Of a stretch of 64,000 nt of DNA, positions 1 through 13,000 are shown piece after piece. Within the stretch, counting starts at the first letter, position 1, and every line of letters begins with the position of its first letter. The stretch lies in NCBI RefSeq assembly GCF_964199755.1, contig NC_133910.1, forward strand, positions 3,246,501-3,310,500, in the 5' to 3' direction. The DNA is from Larus michahellis (Eukaryota > Chordata > Aves > Charadriiformes > Laridae). Below the pieces are notes generated by a model. That model saw only the letters and a program-made list of their open reading frames with translations. It ran no database searches and was not told where the DNA came from. The position numbers and the translations under genes were made by a program.

Positions 1-162
1 TTATTCAAATTACATTAAAAAATTAGATTGTCATAAAAAACTTAACTATTAATCAAATATATGTCACAATCTATGTGCTTTGAATTATAAACTAGTACGC
101 AATCCATCTTTGCCTGTCAGATCTATATGCAGCTGGCAAAGAGTCTGACCTAATTTGTCTGA

Positions 163-186
163 TTTTTTTTTTTTTTTTTTTTTTTT
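163..186. repeat. T24 homopolymer
   Basis: An uninterrupted run of 24 T. No retroposed copy is recognisable next to it. Confidence 0.9.
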
Positions 187-3100
187 CTTTTGTAAACACA
201 CATCAAGGCTTTTAGAGCAGAGTGTCCAGCCAGGAAAGGTCAAGGTTTTCTCCTTGAAAATAAATTGAGTGTAAGAACTGTGGAGATCAAACTGTACATC
301 TTTCCTGGGTTCATAGTTTTCTAGTAAATATCATAGTGATATTTACTGCAGGTAAAATCACAGAAAGCTTGGGTTCTGGACCATATTTTCATGCCTAGAT
401 GCTTGAAATTCTTTGACCAAATTAATATATGGACTAATACTGAAGAATAAGAATGAGAAAATAATTGGTTATCAAGTGTGCAGAACACCTACAGTTGCCG
501 CTAATTCCTGCGCATAGTTTTTTAAGCATTGTTCCTCTGTTTGTTCCCAGTGATTTTTGGGCTTTGCATCAGACACTACATGTGCAAGTTTAGACTTTAT
601 TATTTTTATTGCTTAAGTGCAAGAAAAGGAGTAAGAAGAGTTTTCCTGTATGCAAACCTTCTATGGTTTTACTTGTTTTACCTGCTAAAAGATGGCTCTG
701 CGTATGATGACACAGCCAGAAAGCTTGTGTCAAGAAAGAAAAAAAGCAGGTCATTTCAGTGCCAGCCTTTCGGGAAAGGAGATCACAGCCCCAGGGGCTT
801 GGTCGTGTGGAGATCAGGGTGCTGACTTGAATCGGTTGCAGACTCATGAATTAAGAAAGTGAAGATTTCCTGTTCTAATGCTGATGGATTTACATTGAAA
901 GCTTTCCCGAACAAATCAAAATTGTACTCTGCACCGTGGGACTGAGGCACTTAGTACAGAACCAAAGGAAAGTTCCAGATCACTAGTGGAGGAGTTTAAC
1001 TCCTCATAGCTGGAGCTAAACATCTCTTTTTGATGGAAGACACACTAGCAAATGCTACAGAGAGATGCCATGTTCTGTTTCTGGGCCTTGGGATTTCTAA
1101 TATGTATTTTCAACTAGGCAGCAATTTTTGTTAGGGACAGTTATCAATGTGAAAAGGAGATCAGCCTTTCAGAAAGTATACTTAAATGGGATCAGAGTTG
1201 ACAGCTCTGAACCTGCAGGTGCCTCCATGAGTATTTCATGTTTGGCACGAGCCGGCAGCAGCTACTCTCGGTGCCTGCACCAAGCTTCTGAGTGCCTGCA
1301 CGTGTGGCAGCGCCGTGCCTCTGAGACCAAACCCCAGCACGGCAGTGGCATCGTGGAATGAAAGTTTTCTCAGCTTGCTCTTGTTTGTGCTCTCCATCCA
1401 AGTGTTGTTACTCAGAGAAAAAACGAGAATTGAATGGCACAACTGTCGCAGGTTGCAAGAAATATTTCTTGGAATGTCCTTCATGCATGGCCAGGCAAGA
1501 AAACAGAGCGGAGATGAATGGAGGCGAGAGAGAGAGACTAATTTCCCCGGAGGTTCACTTTGCTGCTTTCTCTGTTTGGATTTACACAACACATTATTGC
1601 TGCAAACCAACACTCGTGGCAGTTGGGCCAGATTGCCATAATTTAATATGGATTTTTATGCTGAGTTTGTGATGCCAAACACCATTCCAGAGAAGCACAA
1701 GCTGTCATCTCCAGCGCTGCTCCCGGCATCTGATACAAACACATCCTGGACAGAGGTGCTGAGATCTGCCTGGCAAGTGGCTGGAGATGCTGAACGTGGT
1801 GGTGGTGTTCCTCCAGTCTTACCCAGGCCCATGGTTCCTTGACTATTTCATCACAGTCAATGGTGACAAGAAAGGAGAATGAGATGCTTTGCTTGTCTAA
1901 AAAGGAGCATGGAACTGTTTTGCTCCTGGAAGCAAAATAACATACTCATAATCTGAATTTTAATTAGCTGGATGAGCTCTGGAGCTGAGCTGTGCTCCCT
2001 AGTCCCCAGCCGTGTGCTGCTCTGCTCCTCTTCTGCCTCTGGCTGGTAAAGAGGCACCTCTGAAGGGTCACAAATCCTTTATTCTCCCTTGCATGCTGTA
2101 GGTAGGGGCATGATATCTTTCCTATGTTGACTCCTGTCTATCAGAAAGAAGAGGAGGCTTCCACCAATTGTCCAGACAAAGCCTCGTAGGGATATTAGCT
2201 GTTGTTCATAAACTCTGCTTTGAATCAAAGCTAGTGGCTTAAAAGCTGAAAAATATATTAAGAGATTGTCAGTCCTTTGAGATGCATAGTCCCTGAGAAG
2301 TCTGTACAGAACTGTTGTCTAAAAAGGAATTTGTACAACTTCTCCTCCTTCCCCACTTTGTGGGTTTGAGGCTTCAAACAAATAATTCATTTACAGTCTG
2401 TTTTGCATTTCTCTGTTTTTTGGGGGAGAACAGACATAGAAACTTCATAATAAGTACTTAGCATACTAGCATGCAGTTTTCATTTAACGTATATTTCCTT
2501 AGGGTGCCTTTACGCAAGGCTTGACATAAACTGTTGGCTGAGAAGGGGTGTCTGTTACAGCTTTCTGTATGATTTCTTGGAAGCTTCACTTCAAAGGAAG
2601 TCTCCCCAGTTGCATTTAGCATTTTTTGCATCCGTAATTGCAGCCACTTTTGGTACTGTCAGGGAGCAGCAGGATCAGTCTGGAGTAGATGATGGTCTTG
2701 TACCAAACAGTTGGTAAGATAGCTGGTCTGTAGTAATTATGTCTGCAGTCGGCATGAAGGCTTTGATTGGGTTTTGGCCAATGAAAGTGAATAAAAAAAA
2801 TACTCTTGACGATGTCAGAATAATGATGACTAAGATACAGTGGTTGCTAATGATCTTAAAACTTGAATGAGTGAAGCAAGACATGATCAGCAACATGTGG
2901 CAAGGCATTAAGGAAGGACGCCATAAATTGGGAGTGAAGCAAGATGAAAAATCAGGTAGACCCAACCCCCCCCCAGATTCACTGAGATCTCGCACGTCTT
3001 GTGTCAGTGGATTTTATACACCTCTGCTCCCCTGCCTGACCGACTTCATCCCGAGAGGTCTCAGTAGATGCTGCTGCTTGTTTGGATTCCTCCTGGTCAC

Positions 3101-3223
3101 CAGCATCCCACACGCATAATTAGTGACTTATTTTGTTGCCTGCTTTTTGTCTTCGTGGGCATTATGTGAAGATGATGCGGTATCCTAATGCAACGGAATT
3201 AGGAAATAATCCACAGGGTAGTT

Positions 3224-3373
3224 TCATAGAATCACAGCATCACAGAATGGTCAGGGTTGGCAGGGACCTCTGGAGATCACCCAGTCCAACCCCCTGCCAG
3301 GGCTGGGTCACCCAGAGCAGGTGGCACAGGAACGCGTCCAGGTGGGTTTGGAATGTCTCCAGAGACGGGGACC
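3224..3373 (-). repeat. CR1 LINE 3' fragment (antisense)
   Basis: It begins TCATAGAATCACAGCATCACAGAATGG, the reverse complement of the CR1 3' tail with its 8-bp repeats. It continues with the typical AGGGACCTCTGGAGATCACC and CAGAGCAGGTGGCACAGGAA blocks, then stops abruptly, as a 5'-truncated copy does. The same subfamily sequence recurs at 61876-62285 in ANAPC2. Confidence 0.9.
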
Positions 3374-3964
3374 AAATAAGCATGGAGTTACCTGCAGATT
3401 GTACAGCTGATGTGCTGTTTAGCTTCTAAAACCAGGAAAAACTCATGAAGGCCAGGTCATCAGGAGCAGGTGCGAGGGGTTTATCGAAACTTCAGTGGTA
3501 GAAAAAGAGAGTCTATCTCAGGCTTGCAGTTGTGAAGAGGGGAAGGTCAATGCTTTTTGTCTTCCACGGGAGGAAAAGAAAGAAAGAAGTGGATGACTGG
3601 GACATTTCAAACTAATGGTACTAAGGAAAAGGCAGAGGCTAGAAAATGCTTTTAATGAAAAATGTTTCTTTCCCCTGCTTTTTTTTCTTGTTCAAATGTC
3701 TCTGCTGTAATTCCTGGATTAGTCTAATCTTCCACGCTTAGGATAGAGTTTTCGTTCTTCATTTAGTAGCCTGATAGACAGGCTTAGCACGAATTTACAA
3801 AACACTCGGTGGTAGCGTGCATGTATATGCAGAGGATGAGAGTCTCCTGTTTAGTACAGGGCAGGATGCTGAAGAAAAGTACTAAGAGAAGGAGCTTGGA
3901 AATCCTGCTGTCTGCACGGTGTGTCTGTCCGCTGGATTCTCAGGTTTTGCTCTTTCTCTTCCAG

Positions 3965-4040
3965 ATGATGTCCCCATACGAACCTGGTTCCCAAAAGAGA
4001 ACCTCTTCAGTTTTCAAACTGCTACTACAACTATGCAAGC
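3965..4040 (+). CDS. NSMF: NSMF exon: DDVPIRTWFPKENLFSFQ...TTTMQA
   Basis: The acceptor is TCTTCCAG and the donor GTAAGT. The exon needs one base (G) from the preceding exon and ends with GC of the next codon. It encodes the conserved segment before the nuclear-localisation signal. Confidence 0.94.
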
Positions 4041-7000
4041 GTAAGTGAAACTGCTGCTGTAGCTTTTATTGTGTATCTTCAAGCTTGTGGCCCACTCAAA
4101 GCTGCATCTGAGAGCCTGGAGCAATCCAGTTGTGTGTTTGGCACCACAGTCTGGGGGGTGAGAGAGAGAGACAGTGCGCCTTGTCTCTTATTAATTTCTT
4201 TTTCGCAGTTATTAGTTCTCTTTCCTACTACTCCCACTTGTTTGGTTTTACCTTCTTTAACTCCTTGGGCTACCCAGCTCTTCTCTGCTTCCCTTATTTT
4301 CTCTGTGGCACTGTGCCCTGTCCCTGGCTGCCTCTGCAGAGCGAGGGTCTTGTGGGAGCACCAGCTGAGACCCCCCACCATTTGCTTCTGCTGCAGCCAC
4401 TGCCCCGAGGGAACGTTATTCCAGGCTTGCCCTGCATCCATCGCTCCAGAGGATGAGATATAGCCCTGCAGCTTCTGTGCTGGTCTGGTCATTTGAAGAA
4501 GGTGTCAGTAAAATCTCTGCAAAGTGTGAGCAGCTCTGAGTGAGGAACGGCCTCTCCCTCCACGCTCCATGCGGGTTTAGGTGCCCCTGGTTGCAGTGTG
4601 TTGGGAGGAGGCAGTTTTGGAAGGACTGAGGAGAACAAGGGCATCCTCATTTCCAGGTTGTACCCAGCTTGTCAGGAAATACCGTCTTCCTGGTGTCAAG
4701 TATTTCCTACCTGGCTGGAAAGCCAAGGCAAGCAATGCGGGAAATGAGACACTGTTCTGCCTTCTCAGGCCCTTCTCGAGCTTTGTCACCTTTGTCGTGT
4801 GTCTCACCTTCAGCTCGACTGCTCTCTTTATTTCTCCTTGTCTAATCTGGTGTCCTTTTCGTAATCTATTTCTCTGCTATTTCTTCTTTTCCTTTTACCT
4901 TTCCCTTCCCAAATCCCGAAAAGAGGCTGATTGTTGATGCTGGGATAAGCCAGACTGGCTCAGGCCTGTAAGGACTGATGCAGGGACAGCTGGATCCGGC
5001 ACTGGGGAGAGGGCTAGCTGCTGAGATATTGGAAGGAATCTACATCCCCAAGAGAAAATGCTTATCTCCATGTCCTTCCCCTCGGGCTCAGCTGGAGGTG
5101 TGACACACCTCCCAGCACGGGAAGAGCACAGGGGTGTTCGCCTGGTGCCAGTCTGCAGAATCTGGTGCGTGGTGCCGGGGTGCTGATCCCACCCTGACGG
5201 GGGAGCGAGGAGCCTCCGTGGGCTTCTGCCCTCTCTGCATTGTCCTAGTGCTGCTTCTCTTACCTGACCTCTATGTCCCTCTGCCTCTTCTTCAGGGATT
5301 GTAAGTCCGGTGGCACCCTGGCTGGTTAACACTCCTGGGGGCAGTCTGAGGACAATTTATCAGATGCTTTGCTCTTTAGAAATGTTGACTGGTAACAGTG
5401 AATGGTATTTTACGGTTCTGATCTGACACACCAAACCATGCACAAAATTGGCACATTTCCTTTGCCTTTGGGCACGTCCTTTGCTATCTGAAGTCATCTT
5501 TGCTGTGCACAAGGTTTGTTCCAGGGCAGTGGCCCGTGGCAGGGTTTACAAGGCTTGGAGCGCTTGGAGGCCAAAGGGAGGTTGGTTTTGGGAATGGTGC
5601 CCTAAGGAAACCCTTGAGGAGCACAGCCCCCTTGGTTAACGTAGCTCCCCAGTTAATGTTTCTGGAGATTCTCTGCTGCCTCTAGAAATAGCACAGAAAC
5701 ATCTTGAAAAGTTCAGGGCACTTCCCTAAGCTGGTTGGAATGGCTCCTCCAGGTGCCCCTGTCCTCCTGGCCTCTGCTCTAGTGTTTTCAGCCCACTGTG
5801 CTTGTTCCTTCATAGACCAGGCAGTGCAAGCTGACTTTGCAAGTCTCTGTCGCTGTGGGGAAGGTCTCCCTGCTCCAGAAGCCCATGGGGCTGAGCTCCA
5901 ATCATAGCCCGATGGGCCACATTCAGCTGTCACTTGTACATCTGCATGTTCTCTGGGTCTACATGGAGTTTAATTTGCATCCAAGCCAGATGCCAGCGCT
6001 GCCACAGGGAGGATTTAGCTCGGTCAAACAGGAGTCTCACCACTGAGAAATGTTTAATTTAAAAATCGATTTCCTTCCACCTAACAAGAAATATTCCTTC
6101 TGGAGTGAGAATTCCCTCAGAACGCTGGCTGGGGCTGAGCACTAATGAATTCCTCTTCTCTTTCTTTTTTTTCCCTGCGTCTCCTGGAATCTCTAGCATC
6201 TCGTAAGTATAATCTTCTCTCTCTCTCTCTTTTCCTTTTTTTTTTTTTTTTTTTTTTTAAATTTCCTTGTCTGTTGGTGTCCTGGATAAACTCTCCTCTC
6301 CTCTCCATCATATTCACTCATGCTTTCCATATGTTAGGGCCGTTTGTCAGCTGGCAAGAGGTTAGATGGCTACACCTGGTAGACCTACATGGATCACACT
6401 GCAACCATCCTCATCTTCAAAATGGAGATGACAGTTGCTAGCATGCTTTTTTACCCTCTTGATCCTGGTGTACAGAGGTTTTGTGTTTGCAGTCTCCTAG
6501 GTCCATTCCTCCGTAGCAGGGACGATGGCTGCTCGCCCCCATTCTTTGGGCCACGCTCTGGCCACACTTACGTTTGCTTTAGGAACAACTGCTTGTCCAG
6601 CCACCTACCCTAGAGAGTGAGGACCCTTGGTTTGGTGAGTCTTTTGCCTGCCCCCTGACTCGCACGCAGTCCTCCAAGGGTTGGCTGTCTTCCTGGGGCA
6701 GGCGCGTCTCTCTCTGTTGTCTGGTGAGAGCTTTCCTGTCTGTGTTTCGTGTCCTCTCCAGTTCAAAGCTGTGTAGTTTGGTTAATGGCTTAAAATGGTT
6801 TCCCAGGGCATTCAGGGGCTACGCAGAGAGGAAGAGACGGAAACGAGAGAATGATTCTGCAGCTGTTATACAGAGGTAGGGCCCGTTTTGTCCCATAGCC
6901 CTAACCTTGCCTGGTGTTGCATGGGCCCTTCGGGTGTCATTAGTGACGCTTGATGACGTTGAACGTGGTTGTCCCTGTCTGTGTTGCTGTTCGTAGGGAC

Positions 7001-10000
7001 ACTAGCAGTGGCTGTGTTGGAAATGCGGAGGTGAATGATGCTGCAGTACTCAAGATAGCTGATCTCCATCTTCTTAAAGGAACACTGTCGAGTGTCTTTT
7101 AAGCTTTGAAATATACAGGATCTGCATCTCAGGCAGAAAAAAAAAAAAATATATATATATAAAAAGAAAGATGCAGTTTCCCCAGCCCTCTCCCAAATAC
7201 TTGGAATTTGTGTGAGGTTAGCTGAATATCTAACCGGTGACTTTTATTATGTGTTGTTGCTGCGTCTACAAATGCACGTCAAAAATCTGAGACCTAAGCA
7301 AAATTAACATCTCTGGTGACCAGAATTCTATTTTTTAAAATCTTTTTTTAAAGAGCAGAAAGGAAAGAAAAGGGAATGGGGACTGATTCCTTGTCTGGGT
7401 ATGACAGGAGGGCCCTGGCTTCCCTCTGCTGGCCTCACAGGGCACATCACCTAGCCCCTGGGGCAATCAGAGCTGTGCTGGTTTTTCAAATGTGCCAAGG
7501 CTCCTGTATTTCGGCAGCCTCCTGAGAAGGATAACACAGCATTTGTGTCATTGATTAAAAACTGCCATGATGGCTTCAGCGCTGTTCGAAACAAAGTGTG
7601 AGAAAAACATCAGGTTTTCTTAACTGGGAAATTGCCAGGAAGACGATTTTATTTATATCTTTTTTTTAGCAACTTTAAGGTTGGTGGTTTTTTTTATCAA
7701 TAAGGAAGAGAAATAAGAATCAAAACTAAAGATGCTGTAAATAGACAGTGTATCTTTAAAAAGAAAGAGGTTTCTCAGAATTTTTTTAGACAGAAATGTT
7801 AGAAAGTGGCTTGTTCACTTGGCTTACAAATACAGGAGTAGGAGTTGAACACCTCGGTGATGCTGAGCGGTCAGGGTGGAGGATGGACTCGTGTCATCCT
7901 TGCTTTGAGCAGCCAGCGTGTCCCCTCACCTCCTGTGGACACTGAAGGGCTAGGCAGGATTGTGCAGTGGGAGCCTGTCTGCATTTATCTCGTGATAACG
8001 AGGAGATAGGATAGCAATGATGGGCTTTTGTCAGCGTGGGTTTTTGGCTGTGCCATGCAAGCAGTCCCTGGCCAGCTGTAGGGGTTGCTGGCAGTTAGTG
8101 TTCAGCGCTCTTCTCCAGGGAGTGAGGAGGACCCCAGCCCCATCGCAGTTTCGGATACTGCTTGGGGAGCCCTTCATGGCTTCAGGTGTTTCGGAAGCTC
8201 CATTGCTATCACACAGCCCCTTCAGGGTGTCTGGTGCATGGGGAGGCCGGTTTGTGTGGCACGGAACACGTGCTGGTGCAATGGATGTTGCCTCGAGAGC
8301 GAGTGGTGCCCGGTGGTTTGCTGAACCTTTTGGCCACGGCAGGGAGGGAATGGGGAGCATTGATGTATGTCAGTAATTCTGTTGTTGGCCTCTGTTCGGG
8401 TAGTGAAAAGGCTTCTTTGCAGAGTGCAAATGAACCACTGCAGGCAGAGCTGCAGAGTGCGCGGAGTGGGGCTGCTGTGTCTTGGAGAGCCTTTGGCTGG
8501 GATAGGTACCATGGAGGTGGCCTGGGATCGTGTGGTGAGCTGGAGCCTGTCAGGAGGTGGACTGTTCAGCAAAAGGGAGTGCTAAGGACATTTTGTCACA
8601 GTAACTTGAGCGATGCTTGTTGAATTTTGATGGGTGAAGAGATCTTGCTAGTGATGAAAGAACACTGGGTTTTCAGGGTGCAGTTGCAGGAGCTGGGCAG
8701 GAAGACCGGGCAGGTTTATGTGTCCCCACTGCTGAGAGCAGAGTGTGGCTCCCCCAGGGGTGCTGTGCCAGCCCTTTGGTGCTAACATGCACGCACAGAG
8801 GCGCCTGAGGACCGGTACAGCTGCAAAAAGCCCTCAGAAGGATCAGATGGCCACAGGATGCCCACATTGTGAGGCAGTCCCAGGCTCGCACCTCCTTTCC
8901 AAAGTGCTTTGTTTCTAGAAGAGGTGAGGGAAGGAAAAAAAGGCCTTTGTCCCATTCTTCGAGCATTTAGTGCGATGGTTAACCTTGAGCAGCTGGATTC
9001 TCCCTGGAGCTGCTCTCAGCGGTGTTTAGGAGATTTATCGAGACAGCTGCCCTCGGCCTGCACTCATGGGAGAGACCAAGCTGTCCCAGCAGCTGGGAGC
9101 ATCACTCTTCTATGGCAAAGACGGCTTTACTCCCCTTCCCCACAGGGGCCGAAGAAGCTCCTCTGCAGAGAGGGCAACCGAGCATTTAACAGAAAAATGT
9201 TTTTTACTCCAAAATGCCAAAAGCCCAAGGATGTAACAGTGGCCTTGGCAATTAGCATTGACACTCAGTGACTGGTATGATTTTGGTCTCACAATGTACC
9301 ATAAAGATTTTAATTCCGATGAGTTACAACGTATGTCTAAGACCTTTTTTGTGTAAAGAATGACCCTGGTTCCCTTAAAATTTTATATTTATATGGATTT
9401 GAACCTAATGTGCAGTAAGACAGCCCACATTATCTGTCATCACACGCCCCAGAAGCCTTTGTATGTAGAGCCCATCCAGCATGTGTTAGTGAAGCCAATT
9501 GTTTTCGTCACTTCTCAAAGGGGGCAGTTGTCTGATCCACAGCACTGACTCTTCACGTACCCAAGTAGAGCTAAAATGAAGCTTTGTAAAAGAACATTAA
9601 TAGCACAAGTGCAGATGGAAATTTGTCATGGAATAATGTTGCTCCCAGCTTCGCTACCCAGCTGCTAGTTTTCCTTCTTGAGTTGCTGAATTTGGATCCT
9701 GATGGCGGCGTGGGGGCCATAGGGGGGCCAGTGCAGAAGGTGGTGTGGGGTTGGGGTAAGTGCTCTCCCTCCCACAAGGGCCGTGTTTGGGTTGATCTCT
9801 CTGTATCGGAATAGACGTATCTGACTAGCTCTGATAGCTTCGTGTCAGTGCTGGGAGTGTCTTCTAGTCCAGTTAGCTTGCTAAAGCATCTGCATGGTTG
9901 TAACATGTCCTTACTCATCCCACTAACTTGTGTGTGAGCCAGACAATTTACCATTTTACCTCTTTCACCAGCAGTAGTCTCTGTTGCTTCATGTCTGTGG

Positions 10001-13000
10001 TGTATGTTGGTGGGGAAGGAGGGACTCTAGGAAGGCTCCCCCACTCCATGCAGGCTCACTGACATCCCATGGGGGCTGCACTGCAGGGTGAAGTCACCCT
10101 AAGCAGCGTTCACGGAGGAGTCACACTTTTCTTGCTAGTCCGCCTTTTTCCCCTATGTCTCCCCTGGTGTCCTGTTTGGTTCCTGTGCTGTTTGGTTCCT
10201 GTCTAGGTGAGTGGTGAGAAACAAAGGGAAGTGAGTCCCTTGCACTCGGAGGGACTGGACAAAGTGTCCCTTTGCCATGGTGTCTCAGGAGTGGCCAGGA
10301 GAGTCTGTTTTACACAGAGCTATCAGGTGTAGCTGCTCCCCAAGGTTTGTCCTCTGGAGCTGTGTACTCCGCAGCTCCACTGAACTCTGCCCGTGAGTCC
10401 TGGGCAGGGACGCACGCGGTTAGGCAGCAGCGTTAGCAGGGAGCAGGTCCATGAGGACAGTCAGCCCTGCTGAACGGTGCTATCCGAGAAGGAAGAAGCT
10501 GCTTCGGTCTTTGCCAGCTCTTTGCCCTGGAGAGCAGTACAGGCTGCATGGCTGCTAACAGCACGAGTGGGATTTTTGCAGCTGCTGTGAACGTGTTTGG
10601 GAATGAGCACAGCCACGAGCATGGTGTGTGCATGCTGCCAAGCAGGGCAGGGCCCGGGCACCCCGCGTCCCTGCTGAAGGAAAGGAAAAAGAAAGGAGAG
10701 AGGGGAGCAGTTATTACTGCTTCCCGGGAGAAGAGGGAGCATTGCCAGCATGGGCATGGCGATGTCTTCAGCAGAGTTACAGGTGCCTTAGTCATAGCAA
10801 AGTGAAAGCAGGCCGTGAGAAGGGGACTGCCGTGTGGGACCTTGCTTGCCCTGTGCCACCAGCCCGGGGAGTTCAGAAGAAACAGCCACGCTCTTGACAA
10901 ATGTGACCGTCCCCACTGAGTAGGCGCAGGATGTGAACCTCACCTCCAGCTTTTGAATGCCCAGAAGGAAATACTCTGTCTTCCCAATTTATTTTTTTTT
11001 TTCCTCCCAGTTTCCTCCTCAGTCCTGCTGGGCCCAGGTATTGCTTTGTATTACCTTTCTCAGAGGTGGTGTTTTGGCCTTTCTTTCAGGAATTTTCGGA
11101 AGCACCTCCGCATGGTCGGGAGCCGAAGGGTTAAAGCACAAAGTAAGTGAGCACCTGTAAGATGTGGCTGTGAGGAGTTTGTGCTGGTGAGACATGGGGA
11201 ACCCTATATTGTATGCAAATGTGGGTAGAAAGGACCTAGCATTGGGCTGGAGAAAGGATTTGACCTGCTGATGCCATTTTACCGTACAAAAAAGAAGGCC
11301 AGGTTGTTGTAAGCCTCCAGGATGCACGGATGCCTGCAAGCAGCCTTTAAGCTATTTCCGAGGACCCTCTGCCTTGGCTGTGGGAGATCTCTGTGGCCTC
11401 ACGAGGAGTGGAAGGAGAGCTGCAGCATCCTTGTCCTGTGTGCATGTGGTTTTTGGTGATCACCAGCGTGGATGCTTCTGAGGAGAAGCAGAGCGGAGAG
11501 TTCAGCAGAGCTAGCAGGGGCTGCCTGGCCTCCTCCCGAAGCTGTGGACGAGCTGTGGCTCCCTGGGGACTGGCGGTGCTTCATGTGCCGTGCAGACTGG
11601 CAGCTTTCTCTTCCCTCCTCCCCTGTCCCACCACCATCTCTGCAGCAGGACCTGGGGGAAATTTGCCTGGTGGGAGCTGAGAGGATGGTGGAAAGGCGAA
11701 AGAAGAGGAACAGGGAAGACTGGAGCAAGGGGGAAATAAGGGAGTGTTATGCCTCACTGGAGAAGAAATCACCTCTTAGGCCTGGGAAACAGCAGTTCCC
11801 TGTCCCTGAGGAAGGCGACACTCCTCCATAGCTTGGTTGGGGCAGCACCCTTCACACTGTGAAATGGGCTGAGAATGGTGTAACCAGTTCCCGAGAGCTG
11901 AGGATTATTCCAGAAGAGGAAACAGCTTGTTCTTCCCACCCCCTGGCCAGGCATCGTGTGCAGACTGCCCACAGCAAAGCATTACCAAGTTGAACTTGCA
12001 TTCTTTCCTTTCCTTTCTCATATGCTGTGGGAAGTGAACAGCAAACAGCATTGCCCTTTAAAGTTGTCTTTATTGGCATCTGAGTTAGCGCTGCCTGAAA
12101 TGAACAGGGCTCACCTCCCCCTAGAGCTGTCTGGAAGTTCAGGCATGCTTCTCTGCCTTGGTAACTCTCGGGTCATGTTTTCAAAGCTTTCTTCACGTGC
12201 GCAATAGCTAAATGCCTGGTTTGAAATGAAAGCTGAGGATGGAGATCACCTGAAGAACTTCCTCTGTGACTTGTCTCCCTGGACATCCACACTTGGACAC
12301 ATTGCAGCAGAGGACAGGTTGCCTCTCAGCTCTTGTAACGCGATCCACAGTGAATTCCCGTCCTGCTGACATGAGAAGCTGTTACTAGATACGCTGCAGC
12401 AAACTTGCTCGGTCTGCTACTAGAAATAGGTATTGGTGGCTATAAGTGGCTGTTAATCTAGGTGTAATGGCTCTCACACCGGCTTGCCAAATCAGACATT
12501 GTGGTTGGCAGTTTGCAGGAATTTGCCTGTGGTGCAGCCAGCTGGGCCAAGCTCCTGGGATTCCGCTTGGGAAATGCCGGTACAAACAATATAATGCCCA
12601 TTGGGGGGAAAAAAAAGAAATACCCGAGGGGGAGTGCTCACAAGAGTGCATCAAGCAAAAACTGAAGGATTTCCTCTTTTGCAACAAAATTTAGAAAGCA
12701 TGAGCTTTCCAGAGCCCCCCCTCTGTTTGGTGCAGCTCTGATTGGGGTGTCACTAGAACACGAAGGGAGAACTGACTGGAGAACTGCTGCCTTCTTCTGG
12801 TCATGTATGTGTCATTAGCTGTTGAGTACATCTTCCTCTGAGGCCTTTGAGTCAGAGCATTTACACTGGGACACTGGAGTAGCCTTGATTAAATCGAGGT
12901 TTGTCGTGTGCATTTAAGAGAAAGACATCAAATGTCCTCCTTTTTCTGTGTTGCCTACCCTGTAATGGTCCTGCTCAGAAGGTGCGCGCTTTGTCTTCTG

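Larger units (their letters stand above)
1..3964 (+). other. NSMF: NSMF intron (5' part of gene lies outside the window)
   Basis: This stretch holds no exon I can support. I looked for the segment that precedes D-D-V-P-I-R in the family (a K-K-L-E-R-M-Y-S-V-D-like peptide followed by a donor) and did not find it. The upstream NSMF exons are therefore probably left of position 1. The stretch contains a 24-nt T tract at 163-186 and one antisense CR1 fragment (3224-3373). Base composition is AT-rich in the first kilobase and otherwise unremarkable. Confidence 0.6.
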
